Origin: Stomorhina lunata
Lineage: Eukaryota; Arthropoda; Insecta; Diptera; Rhiniidae
Assembly: GCA_933228675.1 (NCBI GenBank)
Contig: OW121744.1
Location: 20,511,111-20,575,110, forward strand
Direction of reading: 5' to 3'
Length of the DNA stretch: 64,000 nucleotides
Positions 22,020 to 33,890 of the stretch are shown in pieces. Every line of letters begins with the position of its first letter. Within the stretch, counting starts at the first letter, position 1. The notes beneath the pieces were generated by a model. The model had not been told where the DNA came from. It did no database searches and was given only the letters and a program-made list of their open reading frames with translations. Both the position numbers and the translations under genes were made by a program.

Positions 22020-22470
22020 TCTACTCAGATCATCAACATAACCCTCTTAAGATCAGCAGTCTTTATCTACTTCCTGTGCTATAGAATTCGAAATTCTTCC
22101 CGTTCTATAGAGAAAGTGCCAGTAAAGTGGTATATCCATTAGTTTTTGTCTGATTGAAATATTATTTAACCTTCCACATGATATTCAGATCAACATAACC
22201 TTCTTACGATCAGCAGTCTTTATCCACTTCCTGTACTATAGTCTTCGAAATTCTTCCCGTTCTAAAGCAAAAGTGTCAGTAATGTGGAATATTCATTAGT
22301 TTTTGTCTGATAAAAATAGGATTTAACCTTCCACATGATACTTAGATCATCAACATAACCCTCTTACGATCAGCAGTCTTTATCTGCTTTCTGTGCTATA
22401 GTTTTCGAAATTCTTTCCCTTCTATAGAAAAGGTGCATTAGCTTTTGTCTGTTTAAAATATGATACATGT
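22020..22470 (+). repeat. Three tandem copies of a 157-160 bp unit
   Basis: GATCAGCAGTCTTTATC starts at 22051, 22208 and 22368. Each copy continues through TATAG-TTCGAAATTCTT, TTAGTTTTTGTCTG and, in the first two, TTTAACCTTCCACATGATA. Copies differ by roughly 10 percent and the third is shortened. The position between two LINE relics suggests repeated 3' UTR sequence of a retroelement. Confidence 0.85.
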
Positions 22471-22609
22471 GTTGAGCTTCCACGGTTTCATCTGAGAAAG
22501 TTATTAAACCTAAATATTTAGAGATATTTGAGAACATATTTTAAATCCCATTAGAAGTGATTTCAAAAAAGGGCAGGTAAGCACCGAGAGCCTAAATTGT
22601 CTAATCCGT

Positions 22610-23400
22610 TCGAAGTTACTACTAAAGAAAGACAAGGATGTATCTTGTCACCTACACTTTTTATCCTCGTCATCGACAACATAATGCGCACGGCTCTGAA
22701 TGATAGACACGGTATCCAATGGACACCCTTTAAACAACACGATTATTTACAATACGCTGATGACGTATGACTTCTGAGCCAAAGCTCAGGTCTCCTTCAA
22801 GAAAACACTAACGCTATCGCTGTTGAATCTCGGGAAGCTGGGCTGGAAATCAATATTTCTAAGACAAAAGCCATAGCCTCCAGGCGCAATCAATGTGAAT
22901 AATGAGGTTATTGGATGTGTAGGTACCTTTAATTATCTTAGTAGTTTTGGTATATACAAAAGGTGGCCCCGAATCGCAAATTCTTCGATCTTTTCGGAAA
23001 TCTCGGCAAATATCCACAATAACAAAGTTACGAATATACAACTGGAACGTTAAGTCCATCTTGTATTACGGTTGTGAAACTTGGAAACGCACAAATGCCG
23101 ACGATAAGCGCATACAAAACTTTGCAAACAAATGCTTGCGGCAAATTCTTAATATATGGTGGCCGAATCTCATAAGAAATGAAGATCTACTAAATGCGAC
23201 AAACCAAATCCCTGCTTCTGTAGAGGTATATCAACGGAAATGGCTGTGGATAGGCCACATGCTTCGAAGGCCAACATTATCCGACAAGCGCTTCGTTGGA
23301 ATACACAGTGTTGGAGAACTTGTAAGAACGTAGAGAAGGTCAATCGATGCGGAGTTGCAAGCCGAATCGTATAAGAAATCGATAATTCTTAGTTTTTATA
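22610..23400 (+). pseudogene. RTE/Ingi-like LINE reverse transcriptase relic
   Basis: One frame reads ERQGCILSPTLFILVIDNIM, then DYLQYADDV with the catalytic YADD, a stop, and AGLEINISKTKAIA. After a frame change it continues EVIGCVGTFNYL, VKSILYYGCETWKR, FANKCLRQILNIWWPNLIRN, RKWLWIGHMLRRP, ending near 23330. The order is the RT palm, thumb and conserved C-terminus of LINEs coding endonuclease-RT proteins. Fingers and endonuclease are missing, and several stops and shifts are present. Motif details differ from the element at 10911-13841, so it is a separate family. Confidence 0.85.
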
Positions 23401-23416
23401 TCGCACGGTTTGAGTT

Positions 23417-24205
23417 CTTTTTTTTTCTTAATTTAGGACCAGCACTCAGGGGATGAGCCCTACTTATGCAATGCATTGTATTGGAACTAGGAAAATAGGT
23501 TATGCGAGGGTGGATACATGGAGTAGTGTTTATTGACATTTGATTTGAACTCCCCTATATTGCAACTGACAGGGAAAATTTATGCGGGAAGTAAATTCCA
23601 CATAAGAACTGTACGGCTAAAGAACGAATTTTCTCTATAGTGTGTTGTTCTGTAAACTGGTCAATCGTCTACGAAGAGATGAGCTAGAACAGATAGGCGT
23701 GTATTGCGTAAAAAAATTGGAGTTTCGGGAACGAGTTCCCTGATTTCATTAGAGCACATCCAAAGTAATAACGATAGAACAGTGAATTAATGAAGTTGGA
23801 TACCCTACTGTTATCAATAAGCACCTTCGCCCTCTCCTGTACTCGGTCGAGAAGCTCCAAAATAGACTTTGAAGCTCAGGCACATACTCGTAGATGAGAG
23901 TTGTATTCCATTTTCGGTCGGATTTGGGTGGTTTAAATAGTATCACATGAAGTGAAGTATCACTTACATCGAGATAGTTGAATGCTTCTTTCGACATTTG
24001 AAAAATGTGTTCAGTCCAACGGACATCACATTTAATTCCATGCCCAGAACATCAAGAGTATCTGATTGCTCGATATTTTACCACACATTATTACAGATGA
24101 AGTAACATGATCCGCCGTGCATACAACATTAAGTCTTCCACGCATTAAAATCGACTATATTCGCACGACCCCATTCTCTTCAACAAAGGTTATTAATGTA
24201 AGAAA
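23417..24205 (-). pseudogene. Jockey-like LINE 3' relic, minus strand
   Basis: Minus-strand reading across shifting frames gives SDTLDVLGM, GLNTFFK, IRPKMEYNSH, ASKSILELLDRVQERAKVLI, DNSRVSNFINSL, YRENSFFSRTVLMWNLLPA and NIGEFKSNVNKHY. These are the same blocks as in the relics at 6330-7460 and 35640-36420. The 3' end carries GGGCTCATCCCCTGAGTGCT followed by an A-rich tail (complement of the T run at 23418-23426), consistent with poly(A)-ended jockey-type LINEs. It is 5'-truncated and frameshifted. Confidence 0.8.
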
Positions 24206-26090
24206 ATGTCAGCTTTCAATCAAGACCCATCCATAAAAAGTTTCACTAAAATCTTTAAGGAAAACAATCGATCGGTTTTCCGAAGCTTGGAATTCTGATT
24301 CGCCATTCCTAAATAAAACAAAGTTAAAAGTAAAAAATTATAAAAAGCCAATTTTACTTTTGGGCTTCTTCCCTCCTTGTCCGACTTCTTTATTAAGCAA
24401 CTGTATTTATTTTTACCAAAATTGCTGTTGGAATTTATGCTCTGAGACAGACACTTGCTGGGACGGACAAACACATATTCAGTTAAAGTAAACAAGTGTA
24501 AAGAAGAAGTACCAAAATGCACCCGCATTTTATTGCATTTTTAGTTTTTGTTTTTTTTTTACATGAATGAATAGAATGACATCAGAGAAATTTTGGCGCC
24601 GTTAGTTTTTAGGTCAATTGGCAAAAAACCACATACCAAAAGTAAAGTAAAAAGAAATAAAAAGAAATACATATATAATGGAAAACTTTTTAAACAAAAT
24701 GTTTAAATTAATTATAAACTATACAATTTAATAGCATTTAAATAAATAACCGTTATTTTAAAACTAAAAAGAAATAAGATGAAGAAAAAATAAACGAAAT
24801 AGACATTCATTCGTTTATGCACAACAACACCCTTCCCATTTCGCTTAAATGGCAAAACAAACGTCAAACAAAAGAAATTAAATGGAAAAAAAATATGCGT
24901 CATTTGTTCGGTTTAGCTCATAGACTATAATTTATTTAAGATATTTTTTTAGTTATGTGTATAATGCAAAATATTAATGATTTTGCAAAAAAAAAAATAA
25001 CCAATTATAATTGCTTTCAAACAAATGACAAACGCCAAAATAATTCTAACCAAAAAATTGTTCATCAAAAGAGAGAGAGTAAGAGCTTAAGTTTCTCACA
25101 AAAATAATGACAGTTTCTTAAGGAAATTTGTTATGTATTTTTTAAGTAATTTATGGGAATTTAAAAGGCAATAGGAAACTCTATTTATGTTAAAGTTTAC
25201 AGCCCTGTATGAACCACAGCTGTATACTTTAACATCCTTCTACTAAAACTTAAACAAAAAAATTCAATTAAAAAGTTCTTTATACCAAAGAAAATTTAAA
25301 TTTTTTACCAAAAGTTTATATTAATTGCTCAAGATTAACTAATTTATTACAATTATTACCATAACAAACAAAACTATTAAAAACTAATTCAAAAATTTGT
25401 TTAAAAAGTTTTCAAAATATAAAAAGTTTTATAAATTTACAAAACTTTTTACAACTTTTTCAAAATACAGTCTAATTAAACAATTTTTTCTTTAAAAAAA
25501 TTTTAAATTATGTTAGTTATTAGAAAAATACTTGTTTAAAATGACATTATATAGTCAGTCAGTCCCGAGTTACTACACCCCATGTAAAAAATTATTAATT
25601 TTTCTTGTGGAAGAAAGCATGCGCAAAAAAAGAATTTGTTCAAACCGTTAGAAGAAAAGCATACACACTCACACACGCATACAAAGTTTATTTATTAGAA
25701 AAATACCTATACATTTAAGAATGCCGCAGTATAAAGAAACAGGGATGCCATTTCTATATAAAAATTATGAAAAAAGGCATTCAGGTTTCTTGTTTACGAT
25801 AGACTCAAAATGTCTATGAAATATTTTCTGTAATCTAGTACAAAACTGTCGCATTCGAAAATACGACAAACATAATAGATTTAATTAAATATTTCAAATT
25901 TAGTTAAGAGGATATCTTCTTTAAGCACAGTTTTCAGTATTTTTATAACTACAAGTCATTGGCAAAAGGTTAAAGGGAATTTGTAATGGATTAAAAAGAA
26001 ACATCTTTATTTTTCTATAACCAAACAATAATAGATGTTTGATTTTCTTTTAAGATTCAGAAAATCCGTTGTCTTGCGAATCCATTATAA
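24206..26090. other. AT-rich spacer, no gene seen
   Basis: A 102-aa minus-strand frame at 24220-24528 has no recognisable motif and ordinary AT-rich composition, so I do not call it a gene. Elsewhere only A and T runs were seen. Confidence 0.4.
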
Positions 26091-26094
26091 GAAG

Positions 26095-26560
26095 AAGGTA
26101 ATTCAGGCTAGTTTCGGCTTTAGGACCGTTTTTAAAAATCTTTCTTTTAACTTAAACAATTAAAATATATAAAAAAAATTGCCTGGTCCTGTAGGACTTT
26201 GAAGTATGTTGTAGTCGTTACAAAGTACATAATATAATACCAGAGTGCAATCCATTACCCAAAGTTTTGTTGGGAGTATACAACTTTTTCTAGGTTTCAA
26301 TTGTGATAATGGTACTATATCTTGTAATTCAGACTAGTTCCGGCTTAAAAATTTTAAAATCTTTCTTTTAACTTTAATAAGTAAAATAAATAACAAATGA
26401 CCTGGTCTTTGTAGGATTTGAACCCGGACCATTGAGCTAATATAATAATACTAACTTTAATAACTTATAATTAATTCGGATGGTATGTTGTAGTCATTAC
26501 AAAGTAAATAATACCAGAATGCATTTCATAGCAAGTTTTGCTGAGAGTATAAAGCTTTTT
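26095..26560 (-). mobile_element. Two tandem copies of a SINE-like repeat, family 3
   Basis: The two halves (about 26095-26295 and 26318-26560) share TAATTCAG-CTAGTTYCGGCTT, AAATCTTTCTTTTAACTT, CCTGGTC-TGTAGGA and GGTATGTTGTAGTCRTTACA, then ACCAGARTGCA. On the minus strand the second copy has GGGTTCAAATCC, a B-box, with TTAGCTCAATGG just upstream as an A-box-like stretch. This suggests tRNA ancestry with a shortened head. The final segment AATGCATTTCATAGCAAGTT recurs again at 26709-26732. Confidence 0.6.
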
Positions 26561-27412
26561 TCTTTTAAAGCTTTATATAGTAAAGGTTTTTTTTTAAAAA
26601 AGTTTTATCGAAAAGTTTAATATTGTAAAACTATTTTCTAGAAGCTCTTCATTGGAAGGTTTCATTTATAAAAACTTAATATCATAAAGTTTTCTTTAAT
26701 ATAATACCAAAATGCATTTCATAGCAAGTTTTGCTGTATCGTAAAGTTTTCTTCCAGAAATACTTTATACATTAAAGCTTTCTTCCAGAAAAGCTTTATA
26801 CATTAAAGCTTTCTTCCATAAACGCTTACTTCATTAAAGATTTCCCCCAAAAAGCTTTATACATTAACATTTTCTTCCGAAAAAGCTTTAAATATTAAAG
26901 CTTACTTCCAGAAATACTTTATACATTATTCCGGAAAAGCTTTAAATATTAATGCTTTCTTCCAGAGAAGCTTTATACATTAAAGCTTTCTTCCACAAAA
27001 GCTTTATATATTAGAGCTTTTTTCCATAAACAATTTATACATTAAAGCTTTCTTCCAGAAATGCTTTGTACATTAAAGTTTTTTCCGGAAAAGCTTTATA
27101 AATTTAAGCTTTCTTCCAGAAATGCTTTATACATTTAAGCTTTCTTCCATAGACGCTTTATAAATTAAAGCTTTCTAACGAAAAAGATGTATACATTAAA
27201 GCATTCCTTCATAAACGCTTAATACATTAAAGCTTTCTTCCAAAAAAGCTTTATACATTAAAGCTTTCTTCCAAAAAAGCTTAATACATTAAAGCTTTCT
27301 TCCAGAAAAGCTTTATACATTAAAACTTTCTTCCAGAAATGCTTTACACATTAAAGCTTTATAACATCTCTTCCGGAAAAGCTTTATACATTAAAGCTTT
27401 CTTCTCTCCACT
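26561..27412 (+). repeat. 31-bp satellite of AAAGCTTTATACATTAAAGC type
   Basis: About 25 units of roughly 31 bp, built from AAGCTTTATACATTAAAGC and TTTCTTCCAGAAA. Variation is mainly in the CCAGAAA/CCATAAA segment. The palindrome AAAGCTTT occurs twice per unit. The array's right flank is duplicated at 30093-30350. Confidence 0.9.
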
Positions 27413-27590
27413 TAAATAAACTTCGGTTATGGTTAAGCTTTTTTCTAGAACAGCTTTTTATGTTAAGATAATTTAGACAACAAATGGCACAACATCACAT
27501 ATGGTTTGTTTCCATAAAAACAAATATGGTACTTTGGAGGGTAAAATTCCGACATTAATTTTCGGATAGACGCCTAAAGTGTAAATACAT
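27413..27590 (+). repeat. Array flank duplicated at 30093-30350, copy 1
   Basis: TAAATAAACTTCGGTTATGG, TTAAGCTTTTTTCTAGAACA and GACAACAAATGGCACAACAT match the second copy in order, but this copy lacks a 48-base insert present there. Confidence 0.75.
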
Positions 27591-27649
27591 ATTTTTTCCA
27601 ATCAGTATAAAAATGTTCAATTTTGTGCCTAAAAAATATGTTTTTCGGG

Positions 27650-27812
27650 GAAGTCTCAAGTCGGAGAAATCATCCAAACTTTAACATCACACAGTTGGCA
27701 TCTTCAACGAGCCATGTAAGGAAAGATCAAGTCAGTCTGGCCTGGGATCGAACTTGGGACCTCTGGTATGCTAGGCGGATGACTAACCTGCTATGCCAAG
27801 GCGGTTCACAGT
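27650..27812 (-). mobile_element. tRNA-derived SINE, family 1, best-preserved copy
   Basis: On the minus strand the head reads GAACCGCCTTGGCATAGCAG with an A-box (TGGCATAGCAGG), then TTAGTCATCCGCCTAGCATA, GAGGTCCCAAGTTCGATCCC with a B-box. The body CAGGCCAGACTGACTTGATC continues to about 27650. The relic at 4276-4332 aligns over the tRNA-like part. The 64-aa plus-strand frame over it is a shadow. Confidence 0.8.
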
Positions 27813-30092
27813 TTTAAAATACAGAGGTTTAAACATAAAATAAAAGCATTTTTAAGCAATAAATCGACATTACTTGTATACCCTACATACTGATGTATAT
27901 TTTTATAAAAATTTCTAATTCAAGATTTGTTATGTCCCTTGGGAAACCTTGTATCTCTAGACAAGATAAATAGTTTTGAGACTCAAAAAAACAAAGTCCT
28001 TTACAAATTTTATACCAAAATTTCGCATAAATTTTATGCTCTAGACATAATGTCTCCTCTTTATTGGTAGGTATCTACAAAATCTCAAATTTCTTATAAG
28101 GAAATCCTTAAAAAAAAATATAGAAAAATATTAGAAGAGGTGGAGGTTGGCAACCAAGTTGGAAATACAGCATAAAAATGTATTGCAGCGGATAGATTGG
28201 ATGGATAGATGGATCAAACGATATAGAAATATACTCACACACTTTCAAACGTAAGCACACACAAACACACACACATATAAAATAAAGAGTAGAAAACGCA
28301 AAATGTATACCCATACATTCATCATTGGTGGAAGAAGAAAAAACACAAATACACACACACACACACACACAGGCAAGAAGTATTGTATCTGATACTCGTA
28401 AAATCAAATCAAATGAAATAAAATAAAATTGTATATAGATGAATAAGTAGATATGGGGGAATATACACAGCGACAAAATAATACCTCCTCTTACTTATAG
28501 ATAATTTCAGACATACATATTTATATGTATAGATTTTTTTCTTCTTTAAATCTTAAGTAGTCACATTTTTTTTTTAATTTGTCTAAAAAACTTTAGTATT
28601 AAAAATTGATTAATAAATTTTAATTTAAATCAATTAATTTTTTTATATTGATTTATAAATATATTTTTGTTTTAAAAGAAAAAAATATACATAGGTATAT
28701 TTTTTTATTCTAATATACCTCACAAACACAGATACTCAGTCAGTTTTATTAAGAATTCTAAAATTTTTGTTCTTTTTTTACAACCATGAAAAAATCTTTT
28801 TGCGTAGTATTTTTATCGATCGGCCGACGTAAACGAGTCACTAGGAGGCTCAGGTCGTGTGGCAAGAATTTTTCATAGATTTTATTTTTTCGATTTTTGT
28901 ATTATTTCTTTGCACTTCTTTTCATTCTTTCTTTTAATATAAATTAAGACACCCGATTTTTTTTCTTTCCTCTTTTAAATCTTTTAAAAACCTTTTAAAT
29001 ATGTATTAAATATTGTTTTCAGTTTAGTTTATGCTTTTACTTTGTCTTTTGGGCATAGACTTTAATTATTTATTTTTATAGCTTTATTAAGTTATATTTA
29101 ATTATTTCCACATTTTTTTTATGTCAAAGTGAGTAAAAAAAATATTTTTTTATAGTTGGGAATTTTTTTTACTTACTTTTGCTTCAATTGAAATGACGAC
29201 GACGACTACAACCAATACAACGAAGACAAACGACTAAAAGCGACAATAGGAACTCAGTATTTTTTTTCGATTTTCATTAAAAAAAAATCATCTAAAAATT
29301 TTTCATGTAAAATACGTTAGAGCGAGGAGAGTATCACACGAATATTTCCTCTTCATATTCTCTGAGAGAGTTGGGAATTTGCTATCTCTTCTCAAATGCA
29401 AGTGTAGAGACATTCAAAATATCTGTATTGGGAAAAAGTATCTGAAAACTATGGTTAGCAACTAAAACTTAGGTAATTGGACAAATTTTATAGATACTCT
29501 TTTATGGTCGTCTCTTGTAAGATGGTTTTTTTTTTTTTTTTTTTTTGAGAGAGAGGAAAATGAGAGAACGTATGAGAGAGTCTTACTATCTCACAATTTT
29601 AAATAACATGCGCTTTTTTATATTTTAAATTGACAATACCATTTTCTGTCACTAAAAAAATAATTTGTCGATACTGTCTTTTAGCTTTTTTCAAATACGA
29701 AAACCTTATTTTTTTCAAATTCTATTTCAAAATAAGATTTCAGTTTATTTGATTTAAAGAAAAATTTGTTCTAAAAACTATCATGTGTTCTAAAAACTAT
29801 CATCCCAATAAACCATTTCAGAAACAAATTTTAAATTAGTTGTAGAATAAACTTATCATAAAAAAATCCTAAAACTTTTTACAAGTGAACTTATTTTAAG
29901 CTTAATTCTGTAAAAAAATATTTACAGTTTTTAAATACTGTTTAATAAATGCTTAGAATGACAATCAAAATAACAATTGCTATACATTTATTTAGATAAC
30001 AATTTAATAAGTATGATTGCAAATGAGTTATTCTCGCAATAGTTTTGTAAGTGCTTCTGAGAATGAAAAAACCTCAATTTTGTATTATTAGT
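27813..30092. other. AT-rich spacer with (CA)n tracts, no gene seen
   Basis: (CA)n runs lie at about 28256-28275 and 28347-28371. A GAC-rich stretch near 29193-29240 and GAGAGAG runs near 29545-29580 look like 5' UTR or promoter sequence of fly genes, but I see no start codon with a conserved frame or a splice-site pair to support a gene. A T tract of 24 is at 29526-29549. Confidence 0.4.
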
Positions 30093-30350
30093 TAAAGCTT
30101 TATACACTTAAGCTTTCATCTCTCTTGTTAAATAAACTTCATTATTGTTAAGCTTTTTTCTGGAACAGCTTTTTTTGTTAAGCTAACTGAGGCCCTATGC
30201 TCCACTGGGAGTCAAGGATAACAGAAGAAGAATTTAGACAACAAATGGCACAACATCGCATATGGTTTGTGTCAATAATAACATAAATGGTAGTTTGGAG
30301 GCTAAATATCTGACATTATAATTCGGTTTTCAAAAGTCGTTTAAGTGTAA
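30093..30350 (+). repeat. Array flank duplication, copy 2, with 48-base insert
   Basis: Matches 27381-27590, including the last units of the 31-bp satellite (AAAGCTTTATACACTTAAGC). Between GTTAAG and AATTTAG it holds about 48 extra bases, with GGCCCTATGCTCCACTGGGA and a tail of AACAGAAGAAG. The insert looks like an extreme 3' end of a LINE. Confidence 0.75.
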
Positions 30351-30355
30351 GACAA

Positions 30356-31115
30356 CAAGTAAGAAAGTGCTATAGTCTGTCAAGCCCGACCATTCGATAC
30401 CCTTCACCACTAAGGTCAAAGATGTTATTTTTCCCGTATAAAGACAAATATTTGCTAAATTTTGCCATCATACAAACATTTTCTCAAAACTTATATATTT
30501 AAGCTGTTTCCGTCACTTGAACTTATATGAGAGCTAGGGTCAAATGTGGGCCTATTAACTCGAAATTTAGCAAAATTTAACAAAATTACAGTCTTACAGT
30601 ATGCAAAAAATAAACTCAAAATTCTCATTATCTTCAGATTTATGAGCTTTTTAGTGATTTTTGTCTCATTTAGTGCGTTTTGAGAAAAGAGTTTGAATGG
30701 GAGCAATGGTCGAATGTGGACCGATTTCAACATAAGTAGTATTTGTTTTAAATTTCATGAAAAATATCGATATTTGTGGAAAAAATATCATTTCCGAGAA
30801 GTGGGACCTATGGAAGGTACCATAAATAATGAACCGATTTTGACGAATTTCAATAGCCATGGTCCCACTATCAAAAATGATCTGTTCCAAATTTCATCAA
30901 ATTATCTTTAAAATTGCGACCTGTACTTTCATTACATGGTTTACATGGGGGTCCAGCCAGCCGTCCAGACGGACGGACTGACATCGCTTAATCGACTCAA
31001 AAAGTGATTCTATACTATTTCTATACTAAAAGGTGGGTCTAAGACAAATATTTCTATGCGCTACATACATCAGCACAAACTTATAATACCGTTTCCACCT
31101 ATGGTGGTGAAAGTT
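30356..31115. repeat. CCCTTCACCAC dispersed repeat, long copy
   Basis: Begins AAGTAAGAAAGTGCTATAGT, then GATACCCTTCACCACTAAGG. It runs through ATATATTTAAGCTGTTTCCG, AGAGCTAGGGTCAAATGTGG and CGGACGGACTGACATCGCTT, and ends CACCTATGGTGGTGAAAG. The two ends are inverted versions of each other (CCCTTCACCAC and GTGGTGAA). Related copies are at 32524-33135, 33890-34325 and, inverted, 42607-43205. It has no coding capacity, so it is probably a non-autonomous element. Confidence 0.85.
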
Positions 31116-32032
31116 ATAAAAATATAAAAAAAATTTTGAACGAACCTTAACAATTTTACTTCTGTATAACTAGGGAAAGGTGTATCAAATTCACCATAGT
31201 CATATGCCTATAATCTTACTTCTTCAAATGTTTAAGCTAAATAGAATAATAATTTACGTCATTTTATGAACCAAAGTAAAAAATAACGTCGCTTTTTAAG
31301 TACAATCTTCCTGATAAGTTTATAAAACAATAAAGACTAAAAACTAAAAATGTACAACATATTATGAAATATAAATCGATTAGATGTTGTTTTCTCTCTT
31401 GTAGTTCATACAAAAAAATATTTATCTTGAAGTAAAAATAAAAAAAAAAAAACTGTTGTTTAAAAATGAAAAGCCTTTGAAGTGGGAAATATGCAATACC
31501 ACGTGACATTGGAAATTTACAATGCAACATCACACTTGGTAACGGCTGAACTGACAAACACCAGAAAGACGTTCTGTCAGTCAGTCATTCAGTTATTCAG
31601 ACAAAACAAATATACACACCCAAACGGTTTCAAACATAGAGCAGACGACGTCAGTGTTGAATACAATTGAAATTGGATTGTCAATGGTGAAGATGAATAT
31701 TGCAATAGTAATAATTATTGATTGCCTCGTTGGTACTTTAGACATAATTGCACAAACATTAAAGAGTGTGTATGGCTGTGGAACTATTGAACTTAAAACT
31801 TCTACCACATAAGAAGAATCTTCTCCAGCAACAGCAGCAGCAACAACAGTAGCTGTAGCTGTACAAAGTACCCGTACAAGTCAAATTGCAATTCCCACAA
31901 AAGCCACAAAACGAAGAGTTCATGGAAATACCGAATGAATAATACACACAATAATCTACACAAATAGTTTTGAAATTAAATTGAATAAAACAAAAACAAA
32001 ACTAAAACTACACCATTTTCAGTTGTATTCAA
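31116..32032. other. Spacer; 5' UTR-like stretch at about 31540-31960
   Basis: Bases 31560-31680 carry TCAGTCAGTCATTCAGTTAT and CA-rich leader-like sequence. A 42-codon frame at 31684-31812 (MVKMNIAIVIIID onward) and a CAG/CAA-rich frame at 31771-31851 follow. No splice donor or family match could be seen, so neither is called a gene. A non-coding transcript or the 5' exon of an unseen gene is possible. Confidence 0.35.
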
Positions 32033-32400
32033 TAATTTTCTGATGATTCATCGTCCGAAGCGATCTCGCATGTCCTAGGCTCCAGCACCAGAGGCTTAGG
32101 TTAGGTAACAAAGGAGGTGTCAAGCGACACCTTCACTCGGAGACCCCAGTGGTCCATTGTGATCCTTCACTAGAAGAGGAGAAAGAAAAAGATTGAAGAT
32201 AGAGGAAGAGAGAAGATAATAGAAAGGTGTATAGGGGGAAGGAGAATACACTATCTAGGCCAGTTGAGACCAGTGGTAAACCATACAATATCTTACAAAC
32301 TGCACTGTTGCTTAAGTTTCTGGGTAGTAAATTCCTCAAGGAACTTTTAGACATCCCAGCAGTGTAAACTGACCAATGTTAAGGGCTTCATAGCTAGACT
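32033..32400 (-). pseudogene. LINE 3'-terminal relic (LOA/I/R1-like tail)
   Basis: On the minus strand the non-coding end has GATCACAATGGACCACTGGG and GTCTCCGAGTGAAGGTGTCG; upstream of it the frame reads WDV-KFLEEF, then C-L-DIVWF and LNWPR. The same order (LRHLGSGFFAELQDL, CNLHEIVGF, GLSWLR) occurs in the relic at 46870-47480. This is the part of a LINE after its CCHC-like motif. Confidence 0.6.
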
Positions 32401-32523
32401 CAGTTGGCTTAGATAATAACTCTATCATTCATTCTAACACTCCCAAGTTGCTAAAGCTACTTTCTTCTCGATCCATTAACTTGGTACATGGTATATTTAA
32501 AAAAAAAATCTGAAATATATTTG
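32401..32523. other. Short spacer
   Basis: Nothing was recognised between the LINE tail and the next dispersed repeat. Confidence 0.4.
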
Positions 32524-33135
32524 AACAAGTAAGAAAGTGCTATAGTCGGTCAAGCCCGATCATACGATACCCTTCACTACTAAGGTCAAAGGTGCTCTTT
32601 TTCCTGTATAAAGACCAATATTTGCTAAATTTTGCCATCATACAAACATTTTCTCAAAACTTATATATTTAAGCTGTTTCCGTCATTTGGAGTTACATAT
32701 ATGAGAGCTAAATGTGGACCGATTATCTCGAAATTTATCAGATTGATTACAGTTGTTATAAAAATTATGTATGCAAAAAATAAACTCAAAATTCTCATTA
32801 TCTTCAGATTTATCAATTCCGGGAAGTGGGACCCACCATCAATAATGGACCGATTTTGACGAATTTCAATAGCCATAGTCCTCTTCTGTTATCCATAGTC
32901 CTACTATAAAAAAAATTATCTGTACCGTCAAATTATCTTTAGAATTGCGACCTGTACTTTGATTACATGGCTTACATGGGGGTCCAGCCATCCAACCGTC
33001 CAGCCTCAAGGACAAACTGACATCGCTTAATCGACTCAGAAAGTGATTCTAAGACGATTGGTATACTAAAAGGTCTTAGCCTTAGATTTCTAATCGTTAC
33101 ATACATCAGCACAAACTTATAATATCCTTTCCACC
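32524..33135. repeat. CCCTTCACCAC dispersed repeat, second copy
   Basis: Same start (AAGTAAGAAAGTGCTATAGT, CGATACCCTTCACTACTAAG), same internal blocks and a worn end near 33120-33135 (CCTTTCCACCACATG). It lacks the middle portion present at 30660-30760. Confidence 0.85.
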
Positions 33136-33354
33136 ACATGCATTTGGAAATGGTGTAAAAGATGAATAAAATGAAAGAAGACAATAGGAAAAATACACAA
33201 TAATCTATTGATACCCAAAGTAAAAATAAGATAAAATAAAAAACAACAAACAAAAGTTACTATAAATAGATCATTAAGAACATATTTGAAAAAGAACAAA
33301 TAATAAAAAAAAAGAAAAATAATCTTGTTTTCTAGTCGCACAAAATACGAGAGC

Positions 33355-33890
33355 AAAAGCTTAAGAAAATACTATTTACAGCTCAAAGTCTATGGATGAA
33401 AATTAAGAATGGAAAATAATTATATTCCGGCTAACGCTTGATGATATCTCTATAACGATAATGGATGATTAAGGAGATGCATTAAACGAATTTATCTTAA
33501 GAAAATTGCGAAAAATAAAACTATTTACAGCTCAAAATCTATAGATGGAAATTAACTATTTTCCGGCTAACGCTTGATGATATCTCAATAACGAAAATGA
33601 GATGATTTAGGAGATGCATTAAACAAGTTTATTTATCTTAAGAAAATTCCGAAAAATAAAACTATTTACAGCTCAAAATCTATAGATGAAAATTAAGAAT
33701 GGAAAATAATTATATTCCGGCTACAGCTTGATGATATCTCCATAACGATAATGGATGATTTAGGATATACATTAAACGAATTTAACTAATTGAATTGTAA
33801 ATATAACTATTTGCAGCTCAAAATCTACAGATGAAAATTAAGAATGAAAAATAATTATATTCCGGCTACCGCTTGATGATATCTTCATAT
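33355..33890 (+). repeat. Four tandem copies of a unit of about 145 bp
   Basis: GCTTGATGATATCT starts at 33436, 33572, 33726 and 33871, giving spacings of 136, 154 and 145. Each unit carries ACTATTTACAGCTCAAA-TC, GATGAAAATTAAGAATG, TATATTCCGGCTA and GGATGATT-AGGA-ATRCATTAAA. The last unit runs into a CCCTTCACCAC repeat copy. Confidence 0.9.

Noticed and set aside
24220..24528. 102-aa minus-strand frame
   Set aside because: No recognisable domain, AT-driven composition and no promoter, splice or element context.
28108..28476. 122-aa minus-strand frame with Cys-Val repeats
   Set aside because: Arises from (CA)n tracts.
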